From: CAWKAO01 sp963847665
GTDB taxonomy: Bacteria; Actinomycetota; Humimicrobiia; Humimicrobiales; Humimicrobiaceae
DNA: 64,000 nt
Reading direction: 5' to 3'
Assembly (NCBI GenBank): GCA_963847665.1
Contig: CAWKAO010000003.1
Coordinates: forward strand, 434,001 to 498,000
Positions 26,195 to 35,748 of this stretch are shown here, piece by piece. The notes under the pieces are model-generated. The model ran no database searches and was not told where the DNA came from. It saw nothing but the letters and a program-made list of their open reading frames with translations. A program made the position numbers and the translations under genes. Within the stretch, counting starts at the first letter, position 1. Every line of letters begins with the position of its first letter.

Positions 26195-27730
26195 ATGGAA
26201 AATAAAGTATTTTTAAGAGTTGAAAATATAAGCAAAAGATTTGGGGCAGTTCAGGCCTTGGATAAAGTCAGTATTGAGATCCAGGAAGGAGAAATACACT
26301 GTCTCGTAGGTGAAAATGGTTCTGGAAAATCGACACTAATCAAAATAATTACGGGAGTCCAGGACCCAGATGAAGGTGAAATATTTGTAGGTGATAAAAG
26401 CTATAAAAAAATAGGTGCTGTAGAAGCAGTCAAGGCAGGAATCCAGGTAATTTACCAGGATCTGGCATTATTTCCTAACTTCACAGTAGCAGAAAATATT
26501 TCATTAAATCAAAGGCTTGAAAGCAGGGCAAAGTTTGTGAACTGGAGGATGACCAGGCGGATAGCAGAACAGGAATTAAATGAAATAGGTAAAAAAATAG
26601 ATCCGGACGACTTTGTAGAAGATCTTTCGGTGTCAGATAAACAGATCGTTGCTATCACGAGGGCTTTGACTTCCGGTGCAAAGCTGATAATCATGGATGA
26701 GCCTACAACTGCACTCACTAAATCCGAAGTCGAATCATTGTTTAATATAATAACAGATTTAAAAAAGAAGGGCATATCTACGCTCTTTGTGAGCCATAAG
26801 TTATCAGAAGTATTTAAGATATCAGAAAAAGTAACAGTTCTCAGGGATGGTAATAATGTCGGTACGTTTGATCCTAAAGAGCTTGACAACGATAAATTAA
26901 TTTTTTATATGACTGGCAGGAAAATCGAGACATCAAGATTTGAGTGTAAGATAGGCGAGAATGACAATGGAAAAAAACCTGTTCTGGAAGTAAAAGATTT
27001 AACTAAAAAAGGTAATTACATTGATATAGACTTTAAGATATATCCGGGGGAAATAATAGGCATTGTCGGACTACTTGGTTCCGGTAAGACAGAAATGGCT
27101 TCCTCGATCTTTGGACTTCTGCAGCCTGATTCAGGGCAAATATTTCTTGATGGTAAAGAAGTGAAGATAAAATCTTCACAAGATGCAAAAAAATTAGGAA
27201 TAAGCCTGTTACCGGAAGACAGATTGACCGAGGGATTATTTATTACAAAAGATATCGAAAGCAATATAATAGTAACGACCCTATGGAAATTTTTAAATAG
27301 ATTCAAACTGATAAATTATAAAAATGTCAAGTCTGTGACAGAAGGACTGGCTGATGAATTAAATATAAAAACTCCTTCCCTTAAACTGCCTGCAACGAGC
27401 CTGTCAGGTGGAAACCAGCAGAAAGTAGTTGTCGCAAAGTGGATATCTACAAACCCAAAAGTATTTATCCTGGATGGTCCTACTGTTGGAATAGATGTCG
27501 GGTCAAAAAGAGATATACATATGATAATAAGAGGACTTGCAGAACGTGGAGTGGGAATAATTATTATTTCTGACGATATCCCTGAGATCCTCCAGAACTG
27601 CAACAGGATACTTGTAATGCGAAAGGGGCGCTTTATCAAGGAGTATGACGCAGCTTGTACTACTGAAGAAGAACTTAATGATATGATAATGTCAGGAGTA
27701 GAAGTAACTGTAGGGACAAGCAAATCTTGA
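26195..27730 (+). CDS. Sugar ABC transporter ATPase, tandem domains (RbsA/LsrA/RhaT type)
   Basis: 511 residues with two ATP-binding domains. Domain 1: Walker A GENGSGKSTLIK, Walker B LIIMDEPTTAL, signature LSVSDKQ. Domain 2: GLLGSGKTEMAS in the Walker A position (degenerate relative to GxxGxGKS, as normal in this family), signature LSGGNQQKVVVAKW, and KVFILDGPTVGIDVG. The second Walker B reads LDGPT instead of LDEPT, so its catalytic Glu is Gly. Part of the importer with the binding protein before it and two permeases after. Confidence 0.93.
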   Translation: MENKVFLRVENISKRFGAVQALDKVSIEIQEGEIHCLVGENGSGKSTLIKIITGVQDPDEGEIFVGDKSYKKIGAVEAVKAGIQVIYQDLALFPNFTVAENISLNQRLESRAKFVNWRMTRRIAEQELNEIGKKIDPDDFVEDLSVSDKQIVAITRALTSGAKLIIMDEPTTALTKSEVESLFNIITDLKKKGISTLFVSHKLSEVFKISEKVTVLRDGNNVGTFDPKELDNDKLIFYMTGRKIETSRFECKIGENDNGKKPVLEVKDLTKKGNYIDIDFKIYPGEIIGIVGLLGSGKTEMASSIFGLLQPDSGQIFLDGKEVKIKSSQDAKKLGISLLPEDRLTEGLFITKDIESNIIVTTLWKFLNRFKLINYKNVKSVTEGLADELNIKTPSLKLPATSLSGGNQQKVVVAKWISTNPKVFILDGPTVGIDVGSKRDIHMIIRGLAERGVGIIIISDDIPEILQNCNRILVMRKGRFIKEYDAACTTEEELNDMIMSGVEVTVGTSKS

Positions 27731-27781
27731 TTTTCTTAAATTATCATACAGTTATGTCTTAATAATTAGAGAGGAAAAATT

Positions 27782-28800
27782 GTGAAAAAAGTATTCAGGC
27801 AAAATGAGATATATGTATTCTTTATATTTATTGCACTTTGCATTTTAATAACTTCTTTTAGCAGGTCTTTCTTTACTCTTGAGACATTTTTTGGTCTTTT
27901 AAGAGGACATTCTTTCGAAGCTATACTTGCAATCGGGTTTTTTGTTGCCTTACTGTCAGGTGGGATCGATGTTTCGTTTACAGCAGTTGCCATATCAAGT
28001 GCATATATAGGTTGTCTTTTGATGATAGAGACTGGAATCGATAATGTCTTAGTAGGTCTTGGAATCAGCATGTTGATCGGTATTATTTTGGGAGCTATAA
28101 ACGGGATTTTAATCGGATATTTTAAGATCCCGACCCTAATTGTCACTTTGGGTACACTTACTTTTTACTGGGGAGCGCTTACAAGTTTTTTGCAGACCTT
28201 CGTAGGTAAGACTATTATCACGACCACTATGCTTCCCTCTTCAGTAATCGAATTTGGAAAAACAAACATTTTTACAATTACTACAAAAGGAGATGCCACG
28301 ATAGGGTTTCCTCTTTCCGGTGCCATATTTATCGCCTTGGCACTGCTGACGTGGGTGATGTTAAAATATACTACACTGGGAAGAAGCATAAAAGCGCTTG
28401 GTGGAAATATGGAAGCAGCTCGAAGGTCAGGATTGAAAATAACTTATATACAGCTCTTTATATATTCTTACATTGGTTTTTTAGGCAAGTATTGCAGGAT
28501 TTCTGCATATTGCATATTTCAGGGTAGCAAGTCCGCTATACATGATCGGTTCTGAGATTACTATTATTGCAGCTGGTTGTCCTTGGAGGGGCAAGCATAA
28601 TGGGAGGCAAGGGTTCTGTGATAGGTACTGTTATAGGTGTGTCACTTTTAACAGTAATAAGGACAAGCCTTGTACTTATGAAAATACCCACATATTTCCA
28701 GCAGTTTGTTGTTGGTTTAATAATAGTTGTCAGTGTTACGGTTACTGCTTTGCGCGAGCAAAGAAAAGCAAGAGCATCTAGAGTGCTGGATGTACAATAA
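27782..28800 (+). pseudogene. Sugar ABC transporter permease 1 (RbsC/LsrC type), two frameshifts
   Basis: About 339 residues if repaired, starting at GTG 27782 after GAGAGGAA. The main frame (27782 to about 28485) shows the BPD_transp_2 fold: FFVALLSGGIDVSFTAVA, INGILIGYFKIPTLIVTLGT, ALGGNMEAARRSGLK. One extra A near 28484 (GGCAAGTATT for GGCAGTATT) shifts to SIAGFLHIAYFRVASPLYMIG; one extra G near 28574 (GCTGGTTG for GCTGTTG) shifts to VVLGGASIMGGKG through the end. Either base call error or inactivation; all conserved segments survive. Confidence 0.82.
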
Positions 28801-28847
28801 GATGGATGATTATAGAATTATGATTAAAAGTTTTTAGGAGGTGCTTT

Positions 28848-29852
28848 TTGGTACTTTTCAGGAATAAAAAAACATTAGTTTTATTTGGTATTACGATTTT
28901 CTTTTTTATAATCATGTCGATTATCAGGCCTGAAATATTTTTATCCCTGCGTAATTTTCAGTCTATGACCATACAGATACCGGATTTTGGATTACTGGCA
29001 ATAGCAGTTGCTATATGCATGATGACCGGAGGAATAGATCTTTCAGTCGTTGCTATTTCTAATCTGACCGGTATTGCAACAGCCTGGATGTTGACTAATT
29101 TTATAAAACCTGAGATGAGCGGTGGTACCGAACTGCTGCTTATTATACTTATAATGCTTATCGGTATGATAATAGCAGTTGCCTGTGGAACGATCAATGG
29201 TATCCTGATCACAAGAGTAGGCATAACACCTATTCTTGCAACCTTGGTACCGGCGGGCTTTTTGGAGGGATCGGTGTTATTATGACAAAAGGCCAGGGTA
29301 TTACAGGACTGCCGGAAAAATTTCTTTACCTGGGTACTGCGATGATAGCAAAAGTCCCCATACAGCTGTATATTTTTATCGCGGTGATTCTACTTGTGGG
29401 ATTGATATTAAACAGGACCCTTTTTGGGTTTAATCTTTTTATGGTCGGTGCAAATCCGATTGCTGCCCGTTTTTCCGGCATAAACTTAAACAGTGTTTTG
29501 CTGAGAGTCTATATAATGTCCGGAATGTTATCAGGAATTGCTGGGTTTATAATCATTGCAAAGGCAAATTCTGCAAGGTCCGGTTATGCAGCATCATTTT
29601 TATTGCCGGCAGTCCTTGTAGCAGTATTAGGTGGGACAGATCCAAGCGGGAGGTTTTGGAAATGTAACTGGAGTTGTCCTTGCTTTGATCCTTGTCCAGA
29701 CATTAAAAAGTGGTTTTAATATTTTAAATTTCAGCTCATTCTTTCAGAATGTGGTACTGGGCGGTATGTTGCTACTAGTCATGATAATAAACTTCATCGG
29801 TGCAAAAGCCGCAGAAAAAATATCCATGCGCAAGCTTATCGTAAAAGAATAA
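28848..29852 (+). pseudogene. Sugar ABC transporter permease 2 (RbsC/LsrD type), two frameshifts
   Basis: About 334 residues if repaired. TTG 28848 follows AGGAGGTG. The first frame carries MMTGGIDLSVVAISNLTG and INGILITRVGITPILATL; near 29250 a base is missing before GTGGLFGGIGVIMTKGQGI; near 29645 one extra G (AGCGGGAGG for AGCGGAGG) separates LGGTDPSG from GFGNVTGVVLALILVQTLKSGF. The GGTDP motif is typical of this permease family. With permease 1 it would form the heterodimeric channel of the importer. Confidence 0.82.
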
Positions 29853-29944
29853 AGAATATAAACAATCATAGGTAATAAAATAATAATCTTGCTGATTATT
29901 AATCTTTAACATCATTAATTAATAATAACCCGGAGGTCATTTAG

Positions 29945-30463
29945 ATGGAAGCTAAAAATTTGTTAAAAGAACTTGATGTAAAATGGGAAGAAGGGAAAAT
30001 AAACCAGATCTGTGAAGTTTCCTGGAACCTTGAAAAAACAATAGAAAGATACTATAAATATTTTGGATTTGGCACCTGGTATCTCTGGGATTTTCTCCCT
30101 CCAAAGCTGCATAGTTGTTATTATAAAGGGGTAAAAGTCGAAGCTGGTTTCAGGATAGCGCTGGCACAGATAGGACCTATTCAATATGAGATAACACAAC
30201 CACTTTTTGGTCTGGGAATACACAGGGAATGGCTGGAGACAAGGGGCGAAGGTGTCCATCACTTAAAGATGTATTACTCTGATATCCCAAAAGCAAAAGA
30301 GATGTTTGCCAAAAAAGGAATATATGTATTGCAGGAAGGCAGATATCTGGAAGAGGACTGGCATGTATTTCTTGATACAGAAAAAGAGTTCGGTGTAATA
30401 TGGGAAATAGGTAACTGCAGAGCGATCGGTGATCCGCATAAGATCTATCCTGCTCCAAAATAA
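29945..30463 (+). CDS. VOC-superfamily (glyoxalase-like) protein, single module
   Basis: 172 residues. ATG 29945 follows CCGGAGGTCATTTAG. The module INQICEVSWNLEKTIERYYKYFGFGTWYLWDF ... FRIALAQIGPIQYEITQPL ... GEGVHHLKMYYSDIPKAKEMF carries a VOC fold with the family's paired betaalphabetabetabeta units and a possible metal site (His in HHLK, Glu in YEITQ). It is clearly related to each half of the two-module protein at 34617-35654. Encoded just after the importer; role likely epimerisation or lyase action on a keto-sugar or acyl substrate, but unproven. Confidence 0.75.
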   Translation: MEAKNLLKELDVKWEEGKINQICEVSWNLEKTIERYYKYFGFGTWYLWDFLPPKLHSCYYKGVKVEAGFRIALAQIGPIQYEITQPLFGLGIHREWLETRGEGVHHLKMYYSDIPKAKEMFAKKGIYVLQEGRYLEEDWHVFLDTEKEFGVIWEIGNCRAIGDPHKIYPAPK

Positions 30464-30606
30464 AAAGATCTCATTAGGATTTAAAAATATATAGTTCCTT
30501 ATTTTAATTTCTTTATTATTTGTTTTAATCTGCAAAATTTAATTTTTTACTGTTTAGTTTTGTTACCAAAATCAAATAGATTTTGTTGAAAATGACGGGA
30601 GGAATT

Positions 30607-31641
30607 ATGAACTACAGGTATCTTGGCCGGTCTGGCCTTAAAGTTTCTGAGATATGTCTTGGGACAATGACATTTACACCAAAAGGTATGTTCAATGACT
30701 ATGGTGGGACAGATCTTGATGAATCAAAAAAAATTGTAGATTTTGCAATAGATAATGGAATAAATCTTTTTGACACAGCTGATTCATATTCTGATGGCGC
30801 ATCCGAGGAAACCTTAGGTAAAGTGCTTGGAAAAAAGAGAAAAGATGTCCTTATCTGTACAAAAATAAGGTTTAACAATGGCAGCGGTACGATAAGTGCA
30901 CAGGGCCTGTCCAGACATAGTCTGATAGAAGGTTGTAATAACAGCTTAAAAAGGCTTGGGACAGACTATATAGATATTTATCTTCTTCATGCTTTTGACC
31001 AGATGACACCTCTTGAAGAAACTCTCGGTGCTCTTGATGATCTTGTAAGGCAGGGAAAAGTCCGATATACAGGTTGTTCTAATTTTGCTGCATGGGAAGT
31101 CATGAAAGCTCTATGTGTATCCAAAAATCGCGGACTTGAAAAACTTACCACCTATCAGGCTTATTACTCTCTTGCATCGAGGGAAGTCGAACTTGAGATA
31201 CTTCCACTCTGTGAGGAGCAGGGACTGGGGATAACATGCTGGAGTCCACTTTCCGGGGGATTTTTTACCGGTAAATACAGAAGAGGTAAAGCAATGCCTG
31301 AAAGTGGCAGGAGAGCTCAAAAAGAAAATGCTACCAATATGTTTGCACCTGTAAATGTTGAAAAAGGGTATGATATTGTTGACGTCCTTGATTCTGTGGC
31401 CCAGAAGAATAATGCTACGATACCACAAGTGGCACTTGCTTACCTGTTGACTAAATCAGCAGTATCATCAGTTGTCGTCGGTTCCAAGAAAATATCACAT
31501 CTCAAGGATAATATAGGAGCATCGGGATTAAAACTTGAAAAAGATGATATTGAAGCCATAAGTAAAGTAAGTGAACCATCCTATCCTTACCCACACTGGT
31601 TCAAGAAAGCTATCTGGGAAAAAGATGGATTAAAAGTATAA
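30607..31641 (+). CDS. Aldo/keto reductase (AKR superfamily)
   Basis: 344 residues from ATG 30607, 4 bases after GGGAGGA; the TTG at 30583 was rejected. Barrel motifs: GRSGLKVSEICLGTMTF, LFDTADSYSDGASEETLGK (catalytic Asp and Tyr), LICTKIRF (Lys), IYLLHAFD (His) and the NADP site SVVVGSKKISHL. Closest in type to the YghZ/Kv-beta-like AKRs. In this setting it could reduce L-lactaldehyde or a keto-sugar. It stands between a VOC protein and the DUF4432 gene. Confidence 0.9.
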   Translation: MNYRYLGRSGLKVSEICLGTMTFTPKGMFNDYGGTDLDESKKIVDFAIDNGINLFDTADSYSDGASEETLGKVLGKKRKDVLICTKIRFNNGSGTISAQGLSRHSLIEGCNNSLKRLGTDYIDIYLLHAFDQMTPLEETLGALDDLVRQGKVRYTGCSNFAAWEVMKALCVSKNRGLEKLTTYQAYYSLASREVELEILPLCEEQGLGITCWSPLSGGFFTGKYRRGKAMPESGRRAQKENATNMFAPVNVEKGYDIVDVLDSVAQKNNATIPQVALAYLLTKSAVSSVVVGSKKISHLKDNIGASGLKLEKDDIEAISKVSEPSYPYPHWFKKAIWEKDGLKV

Positions 31642-31694
31642 TGATTTAAAGATGAAAAATTATTTTAATATGATTCCTTTATAAAGGAGGAAAA

Positions 31695-32738
31695 ATGGCA
31701 AAGATCTTTGGAAAAGAAATGAAAAAATCAGAAATATTGAAAAAAGTAGGCGATATAGAACAACTTGCACATATTTTGAGCATGGAGCTCAAAGAGGGCG
31801 ATGCAAGCGGCGTAAGGGCGCTTGATGTCAGGAATGGAAGTGGATTGCGATTTCTGGTAGTGGCTGATAGAGGGCTTGACATAACCACTGCTGAATTCTG
31901 CGGGATCCCTCTGACTATCAGGTTTCACCCTGGTGAGATGAGACCTAATTTCCATGAGGATCTTCCTTTTGCATTTATCAAAAGCTGGGCCGGGGGACTT
32001 GTCACTACATGCGGGTTGACCCAGGTCGGTGACCCTGGTAAAGATGGTATTGAAAACCTTGTACAGCATGGCGATTACACACATATTTCAGCAAAAAACG
32101 TACAGTATGAAGGAAAATGGGAAGGGGATGAATACAGGCTTCAGATAAGGGGCAGGATAACAGAAGGAGCTCTTTTCTATCCTGGTATTGAACTGCGGAG
32201 AAAGATAACCACTTATATGGGTTCCAATAGATTACTTATTGAGGACGAGGCGGAAAACATCAGTTACAGGTCAGCACCTTTTATGCTTATGTATCATTGC
32301 AATTTTGGGTTTCCACTTCTTGATGAGAGCTCAGAAGTCCTGGTCAGATCAAATAAAGTCACGGCTACAGATACCAGTCCTGCAGAGGATATTGACCAGT
32401 GGAATAAAATAATACCACCCCAGAAGGATTATATTAACAGGGTATACTATCATGACGTAGAGCCGGATAGTGACGGCCTGTGCAGGATAGGTATAATAAA
32501 CAACAGGATCTGTGAAAACAGGAAATTAAAACTTACGATGAAATATAAAAAAGAACAGATGCCGATCCTTACAGAATGGAAGAGGATGGATATGGGTGAG
32601 TATGTGATCGGACTGGAGCCAGGAAACTGCCATTCTGAGGGCCGCATCAAGGAAAGAGAAGTCTTTAAGACTCTTAAATATCTTGAACCAGGGGAAACAA
32701 GAAATTTTACACTGGAATTTGAAGTTGAGCTGATTTAA
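31695..32738 (+). CDS. DUF4432 (aldose-1-epimerase-like) protein
   Basis: 347 residues with a galactose-mutarotase-like beta-sandwich pattern. VVADRGLDITTAEFCGIPL, KSWAGGLVTTCGLTQVG, YHCNFGFPLLDESSEV and GLEPGNCHSEGR are the landmarks of DUF4432. AAGGAGGAAAAATG precedes the start. These proteins occur in sugar-acid and rare-sugar clusters and are thought to act as mutarotases/epimerases; the exact sugar is not known. It is next to an aldo/keto reductase on the same strand. Confidence 0.85.
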   Translation: MAKIFGKEMKKSEILKKVGDIEQLAHILSMELKEGDASGVRALDVRNGSGLRFLVVADRGLDITTAEFCGIPLTIRFHPGEMRPNFHEDLPFAFIKSWAGGLVTTCGLTQVGDPGKDGIENLVQHGDYTHISAKNVQYEGKWEGDEYRLQIRGRITEGALFYPGIELRRKITTYMGSNRLLIEDEAENISYRSAPFMLMYHCNFGFPLLDESSEVLVRSNKVTATDTSPAEDIDQWNKIIPPQKDYINRVYYHDVEPDSDGLCRIGIINNRICENRKLKLTMKYKKEQMPILTEWKRMDMGEYVIGLEPGNCHSEGRIKEREVFKTLKYLEPGETRNFTLEFEVELI

Positions 32739-32771
32739 AAAATAACTGAAAAATCCTCCTGATTTAAAAAG

Positions 32772-33391
32772 ATGAAAAATATATCGATTGTAAAGAAAAA
32801 GGTTTTATTTTCTGTCCTGGTCTTGTTTATTATAATCAGCGTACTCCTTAATGGCGGCTGTTCTGTAAATAAAGATACTGTTGACACTGTTGAAACAGAT
32901 TACAGCAATTACCACCGAAACCACAGTCAAATCCACTGAAGAGACTGCAGAAGATACACAGGCAACCGAAACAGACTATACTGAAAATACTGAGCCTGCT
33001 CAGGATGAAGATGTACTGACCTTTAAGGGTAATGATGTCAATGGAAACACAGCTGTACATGATCCTTGAGGTAAATATAGTGACTGGTGAAGTACAAGGA
33101 ATAATCCAGATGGGGTTTTCAGGTTTTGATCTGAATATGAGCTCTACAAAAATATGCGACTATGTTTTGACAGGCAAAATAACAGGCACACTTGACCCCG
33201 ACACCTTAGAGATAATTGGAGTATTAAATGGACGAGCAGAAACAGATACTCAGGTAAATGGTTGTAATGATTATAATGTCGAATACTCCATGACTGCGGA
33301 GATGATGGAAGACTACAGCAGGATAAAAGGATATTTTGATCCGAAGACACAGGATAAATATGAGTTCTTTTTAAAAAATATTTCTAAATAA
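32772..33391 (+). pseudogene. Predicted lipoprotein, two frameshifts
   Basis: ATG 32772 opens a clean lipoprotein signal: basic KNISIVKKK, hydrophobic VLFSVLVLFIIISVLL and lipobox NGGC. The following Thr/Glu-rich linker (TAITTETTVKSTEETAED) needs one base dropped near 32900; a second extra T near 33067 (CCTTGAGG for CCTGAGG) restores DPEVNIVTGEVQGIIQMGFS and the rest to 33391. The C-terminal domain of about 110 residues (GKITGTLDPDTLEIIGVLNG) is beta-rich and unassigned. Surface-anchored protein of unknown role. Confidence 0.6.
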
Positions 33392-33554
33392 ATATTGATT
33401 TTTATAGATCCAGAAAAAAAGTATACAAAAAATAAGATTTGAAATTACGTCAAAATATGGAAGAACTGAAGCAGTATATGTTAAAATCATTTATAGATAT
33501 AAAAACTTATTCTTTTAAACAATTTTTTATAAATTTTCTAGAAGGAGGGACAAA

Positions 33555-34520
33555 TTGGAAAAATCAGTTGACAAAGACTTCATGCTGGGACTCTATGAGA
33601 AGATGTTTCTTATAAGGAAATTTGAGGAACGGACTGTCAAACATTATAAGGCGGGGCAAATACCAGGATTTGTCCATATTTATATCGGTGAAGAAGCGGT
33701 TTCAACAGGAGTATGTGCGGCGCTAAATGATGATGATTATATAACAAGCACACACAGGGGGCATGGACACCTGATCGCAAAAGGTGGAGATGTCAGACTT
33801 ATGATGGCCGAACTTTTTGCAAAAAAGACGGGATACTGCAAGGCTAAGGGTGGTTCAATGCATATCTGTGACCTTTCACTGGGCATTATGGGTTCCAATG
33901 GAATTGTAGGAGCAGGACTCCCGATAGCTGCCGGTGTGGGTTGTGCAAATAAAATGGAAGGCAAGGGGCAGGTATGTGTCTGCTTTTTTGGTGATGGAGC
34001 ATCAAACAGGGGAACTTTTCATGAGAGTATCAATATGGCTTCCATTTATAAATTTCCTGTCATATATGTCTGTGAAAACAACTACTATGGTATTTCAGGT
34101 TGTGTAAAGGATACGATGAATATTTGTGATATATCTGACAGGGCTGATTCATATGGAATACCCGGGGTAAGCGTTGACGGAAATAATATTATGGAAGTCT
34201 ATGATGCAGCCACAGAAGCGGTCCAGAGGGGAAGGTCTGGAGGGGGTCCGACACTGATAGAGTGCAGGACATGGAGACACAGAGGACACTGGGAAGGAGA
34301 TCCGGATAATTACAGGGATGCAAAAGAATGTGAGGCCTGGCTGGCAAAAGATCCCATCTCCAGATTTGAAGAGGAGCTAATAGCCAAAAAAATATCTACA
34401 AAAGAAGAAATAGACGGAATACAGAAAAAAGTCATCGCAAGACTTGATGAAGCAGTAGAATTTGCAAAAGCGAGTCCACTCCCAGAACCAGCTGACCTGT
34501 ATACTGATGTTTATGCATAA
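33555..34520 (+). CDS. TPP-dependent 2-oxoacid/acetoin dehydrogenase E1 alpha subunit
   Basis: 321 residues from TTG 33555 after GAAGGAGGGACAAA. Landmarks: GQIPGFVHIYIGEEAV, STHRGHGHLIAKG, SMHICDLSLGIMG, and the thiamine-diphosphate motif FFGDGASNRGTFHESINMA ending CENN (GDG...NN). WRHRGHWEGDPDNYRD resembles acetoin dehydrogenase AcoA. The beta subunit is 6-8 kb away on the other strand (40638-41625), with a stand-alone lipoyl domain beside it; no E2 catalytic core or E3 is in the window. Substrate could be acetoin, pyruvate or a sugar-derived diketone. Confidence 0.88.
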   Translation: MEKSVDKDFMLGLYEKMFLIRKFEERTVKHYKAGQIPGFVHIYIGEEAVSTGVCAALNDDDYITSTHRGHGHLIAKGGDVRLMMAELFAKKTGYCKAKGGSMHICDLSLGIMGSNGIVGAGLPIAAGVGCANKMEGKGQVCVCFFGDGASNRGTFHESINMASIYKFPVIYVCENNYYGISGCVKDTMNICDISDRADSYGIPGVSVDGNNIMEVYDAATEAVQRGRSGGGPTLIECRTWRHRGHWEGDPDNYRDAKECEAWLAKDPISRFEEELIAKKISTKEEIDGIQKKVIARLDEAVEFAKASPLPEPADLYTDVYA

Positions 34521-34616
34521 AGATCAGTTACTTTTAATTGAAAAATAAACTTATAATTTTTTACTTTAAGCGATTTAGTATAAAAGAATTGATGGCCTAA
34601 ATACTGGAGGTAGATT

Positions 34617-35654
34617 TTGGAACCTGTTTTTAAAGACATCACACATATAGGAATAGTCGTTGACGATATTGAAAAGACAGTAAAAAATTATGCACTCAAA
34701 TATGGTATTGGTCCATGGAGTGTATATGATTGCGGTCCTGAGAATATAAAAGACATGGCAGTAAGAGGAAAAAATGTCAGTTCAAGATTCAGGATAGCAG
34801 ATTGCCGGCTCGGTGACACCGGCCTGGAGCTTATACAACCTCTTGATGATAAAAATATTTATTCAGAATTCCTTAAGGAAAAAGGACAAAATCTCCACCA
34901 TATAGGCTATGAAGTACAGGATTATGATAATACTGTTGCATTTTTTAAGGAAAGAGGCTTCAAGGAATACCAGAGGGGTGATTTTTACTCTAAAAACAGA
35001 TATATATATTTTGACAGCGAACAGCAGCTAAAACACATAATAGATTTTGCAGATCCACAGCAGGGTTTTTTTAAATACCATAAAAACGATAATGGCATAA
35101 GCTATCTTGTGGAGCCAAGACCCGGCACTTTTTTACCTGAAGACAATGCGACTGCTGGCATGATAGACCCGGTTTTTACAAGGATCGGACAGGTATCTTT
35201 TATCGTCAATAGTGTCGACGAGATGGTAAGGAAATATAATGACGAATTTGGTATCGGGCCATGGAAAATATGGGAATTTGGCCCTGATACCGTCAATGAT
35301 ATGACGATCGGCGGAAAACCATCGGATTACAGGATGAGGCTTGCCCTTGCAAAGATAGGTGATATAGATGTAGAACTTATCCAGCCCCGTGACAATAAAA
35401 GCATATATGCTGATTTCCTTGGCTCAAATGGTGAAGGGTTCCATCATCTGGCTTATGAAGTGACTGACTTCGCCAAGTTGATGAAGTATATGGAAAAGCT
35501 GGGGGTAAAGGTGTCGATGAGTGGTAACTGGTGCGGCAGACATATCTGGGTTTACCTGACTACTGAGGAAGACCTAAATCACATCGTCGAACTGAACTGC
35601 ACAGAACCAGGATTTGTCTATCCAGATCCACTGGAATATTATCCTGCTGGGTAA
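34617..35654 (+). CDS. Two-module VOC-superfamily protein
   Basis: 345 residues from TTG 34617 after CTGGAGGT. Two tandem modules of about 150 residues: residues 1-150 (ITHIGIVVDDIEKTVKNYAL, GIGPWSVYDC, GLELIQPLDDKNIYSEFL, LHHIGYEV) and 185-340 (QVSFIVNSVDEMVRKYNDEF, GIGPWKIWEF, VELIQPRDNKSIYADFL, FHHLAYEV). The halves are alike and both resemble the single-module protein at 29945. Conserved His and Glu positions suggest metal binding as in methylmalonyl-CoA epimerase, but no CoA motif is evident. It lies between E1 alpha and a FGGY kinase. Confidence 0.8.
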   Translation: MEPVFKDITHIGIVVDDIEKTVKNYALKYGIGPWSVYDCGPENIKDMAVRGKNVSSRFRIADCRLGDTGLELIQPLDDKNIYSEFLKEKGQNLHHIGYEVQDYDNTVAFFKERGFKEYQRGDFYSKNRYIYFDSEQQLKHIIDFADPQQGFFKYHKNDNGISYLVEPRPGTFLPEDNATAGMIDPVFTRIGQVSFIVNSVDEMVRKYNDEFGIGPWKIWEFGPDTVNDMTIGGKPSDYRMRLALAKIGDIDVELIQPRDNKSIYADFLGSNGEGFHHLAYEVTDFAKLMKYMEKLGVKVSMSGNWCGRHIWVYLTTEEDLNHIVELNCTEPGFVYPDPLEYYPAG

Positions 35655-35748
35655 ACAAAGAACCTGCCGGGACTCTGCTGGAAATATGATCCATTTTCCA
35701 GCTGAATATATTTTATCAGGCAGGATCAATCATTATTTATTTTATGAT

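Noticed and set aside
21791..29852. Complete AI-2 (lsr) operon
   Set aside because: LsrG, LsrR and a linked LsrK are absent; binding-protein type alone does not prove the ligand.
35614..35748. 45-residue N-terminal extension of the FGGY kinase
   Set aside because: Overlaps the end of the VOC gene and precedes the ATP-loop, which begins at ATG 35749.
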